Positions 63,286 through 64,000 of a stretch of DNA of 64,000 nt are shown piece by piece. Position 1 is the stretch's first letter, and every line of letters starts with the position of its first letter. The stretch comes from Pseudomonas vancouverensis. Its GTDB lineage: Bacteria; Pseudomonadota; Gammaproteobacteria; Pseudomonadales; Pseudomonadaceae. Position numbers and translations under genes: made by a program. Where the stretch lies: positions 310,001 to 374,000 of the forward strand of contig NZ_RRZK01000032.1 of the NCBI RefSeq assembly GCF_004348895.1, read 5' to 3'. A model generated the notes under the pieces. The model was not told the origin of the DNA. It saw nothing but the letters and a program-made list of their open reading frames with translations, and did no database searches.

Positions 63286-64000
63286 TTGTCTACGGGTAAT
63301 TTGGATTTCGAACAGTTCCGGGTCTTCCTGGAAAAAGCCTGTGGCATTTTGCTCGGTGAAAACAAGCAGTACCTGGTCTCCAGCCGTCTCAACAAGCTGA
63401 TGGAACAGCAAGGGATCAAGTCGTTGGGCGAGTTGGTCCAGCGCATGCAGACCCAGCCACGCAGCGGGCTGCGCGAACAGGTGGTCGATGCCATGACGAC
63501 CAACGAAACCCTGTGGTTTCGTGACACCTACCCGTTTGAAGTGCTGAAGAACAAGGTGCTGCCTGAGGCGATCAAGGCCAGTCCTGGCCAGCGTTTGCGC
63601 ATCTGGTCGGCGGCCTGTTCGTCGGGTCAGGAACCGTATTCGCTGTCGATGTCCATCGACGAATTCGAGCGGGTCAATATGGGCCAATTGAAGATGGGCG
63701 CGCAGATTGTCGCCACCGACCTGTCGAGCACCATGCTGACCAACTGCAAGTCCGGCGAGTACGACAGCCTGGCCATCGGTCGTGGCCTGTCGCCCGAGCG
63801 CCTGCAGCGTTACTTCGATCCGAAGGGGCCGGGACGCTGGGCGATCAAGGCGCCGATCAAGAATCGCGTGGAGTTTCGCTCGTTCAACCTGCTGGACAGC
63901 TATGCCAGCCTCGGCAAGTTCGACATCGTGTTCTGCCGCAACGTTTTGATCTACTTTTCCGCCGAGGTGAAGAAAGACATCCTGTTGCGCATCCACAGCA
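63286..64000 (+). CDS. cheR: Chemotaxis methyltransferase CheR (3' end outside window)
   Basis: 238 residues visible; the gene runs off the window. Uses S-adenosylmethionine to methylate receptor glutamates. The start is TTG 63286 with GAGG nine bases upstream. Family blocks: TNETLWFRDTYPFEVLKNKV, LRIWSAACSSGQEPYSLSMS (SAM loop) and FDIVFCRNVLIYFSAEVKKD. Homologue of PA3348. Co-transcribed with cheV. Confidence 0.93.
   Translation, partial: MSTGNLDFEQFRVFLEKACGILLGENKQYLVSSRLNKLMEQQGIKSLGELVQRMQTQPRSGLREQVVDAMTTNETLWFRDTYPFEVLKNKVLPEAIKASPGQRLRIWSAACSSGQEPYSLSMSIDEFERVNMGQLKMGAQIVATDLSSTMLTNCKSGEYDSLAIGRGLSPERLQRYFDPKGPGRWAIKAPIKNRVEFRSFNLLDSYASLGKFDIVFCRNVLIYFSAEVKKDILLRIHS

Overview
This window is a stretch of a Pseudomonas chromosome, most likely from the P. 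fluorescens group. The order acsA - aotJQMOP - argR - aruCFGDB - (small gene) - aruE - ... - alaS - lysC - csrA/rsmA - tRNAs is the one known from P. aeruginosa PAO1 (PA0887-PA0905). The amrZ, flgM/flgN/flgA, cheV/cheR genes and several REP/REPIN palindromes also fit Pseudomonas. All species statements are inference from gene content; no database search was run.

Layout. 1-10 kb: signalling and metabolic genes. These are a cut-off DUF1003 membrane protein, a MASE2-GGDEF diguanylate cyclase, a TetR regulator divergent from a metallo-beta-lactamase-fold hydrolase with a clear palindromic operator between them, an exported amidase, an XRE regulator behind a LexA-type box, a Cys/His-cluster protein of unknown function, and a four-gene siaABCD-like operon whose phosphatase carries a CBS-like input region instead of membrane segments. 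10-11.4 kb: an orphan Phd-like antitoxin and a Bro-N antirepressor-like gene with a short leader ORF and a repeat-rich, gene-free region. 11.4-21.05 kb: an AT-rich defence island of vsr, a cytosine-5 DNA methyltransferase, a MORC/MutL-like GHKL ATPase, a Z1-domain SF2-like ATPase, a DUF4420 PD-(D/E)XK protein and an AIPR protein. This is the most interesting system in the window.

21.1-24 kb: nrdB without an adjacent nrdA, an exported protein made of eight 13-residue repeats, and a DUF2790 protein. 24-44 kb: acsA, the arginine/ornithine transporter, its regulator argR, and the arginine succinyltransferase (AST) pathway, with ArgR-type sites before aotJ and aruC. A decayed leucine-rich-repeat (dermonecrotic-toxin-like) gene sits between argR and aruC. 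43.5-54 kb: ribH behind an FMN riboswitch, ltaE, alaS, lysC, csrA, a tRNA-Ser/Arg/Arg cluster, mgtE, amrZ, two small membrane/secreted genes and tRNA-Arg(CCT). 54-64 kb: a response-regulator/TPR protein overlapping a small histidine kinase, a glutamine-synthetase family enzyme, an MFS transporter, then the flagellar/chemotaxis block ycgR-flgN-flgM-flgA (minus strand) and cheV-cheR (plus strand, cheR cut by the window end).

How the parts work together: the aot genes import arginine/ornithine, ArgR senses arginine, and aruCFGDBE convert it to glutamate. c-di-GMP is made by two cyclases and read by the PilZ protein YcgR to slow the flagellum, while AmrZ and CsrA are global regulators of motility and matrix. 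The defence island is compositionally foreign and has no recombinase of its own in the window.
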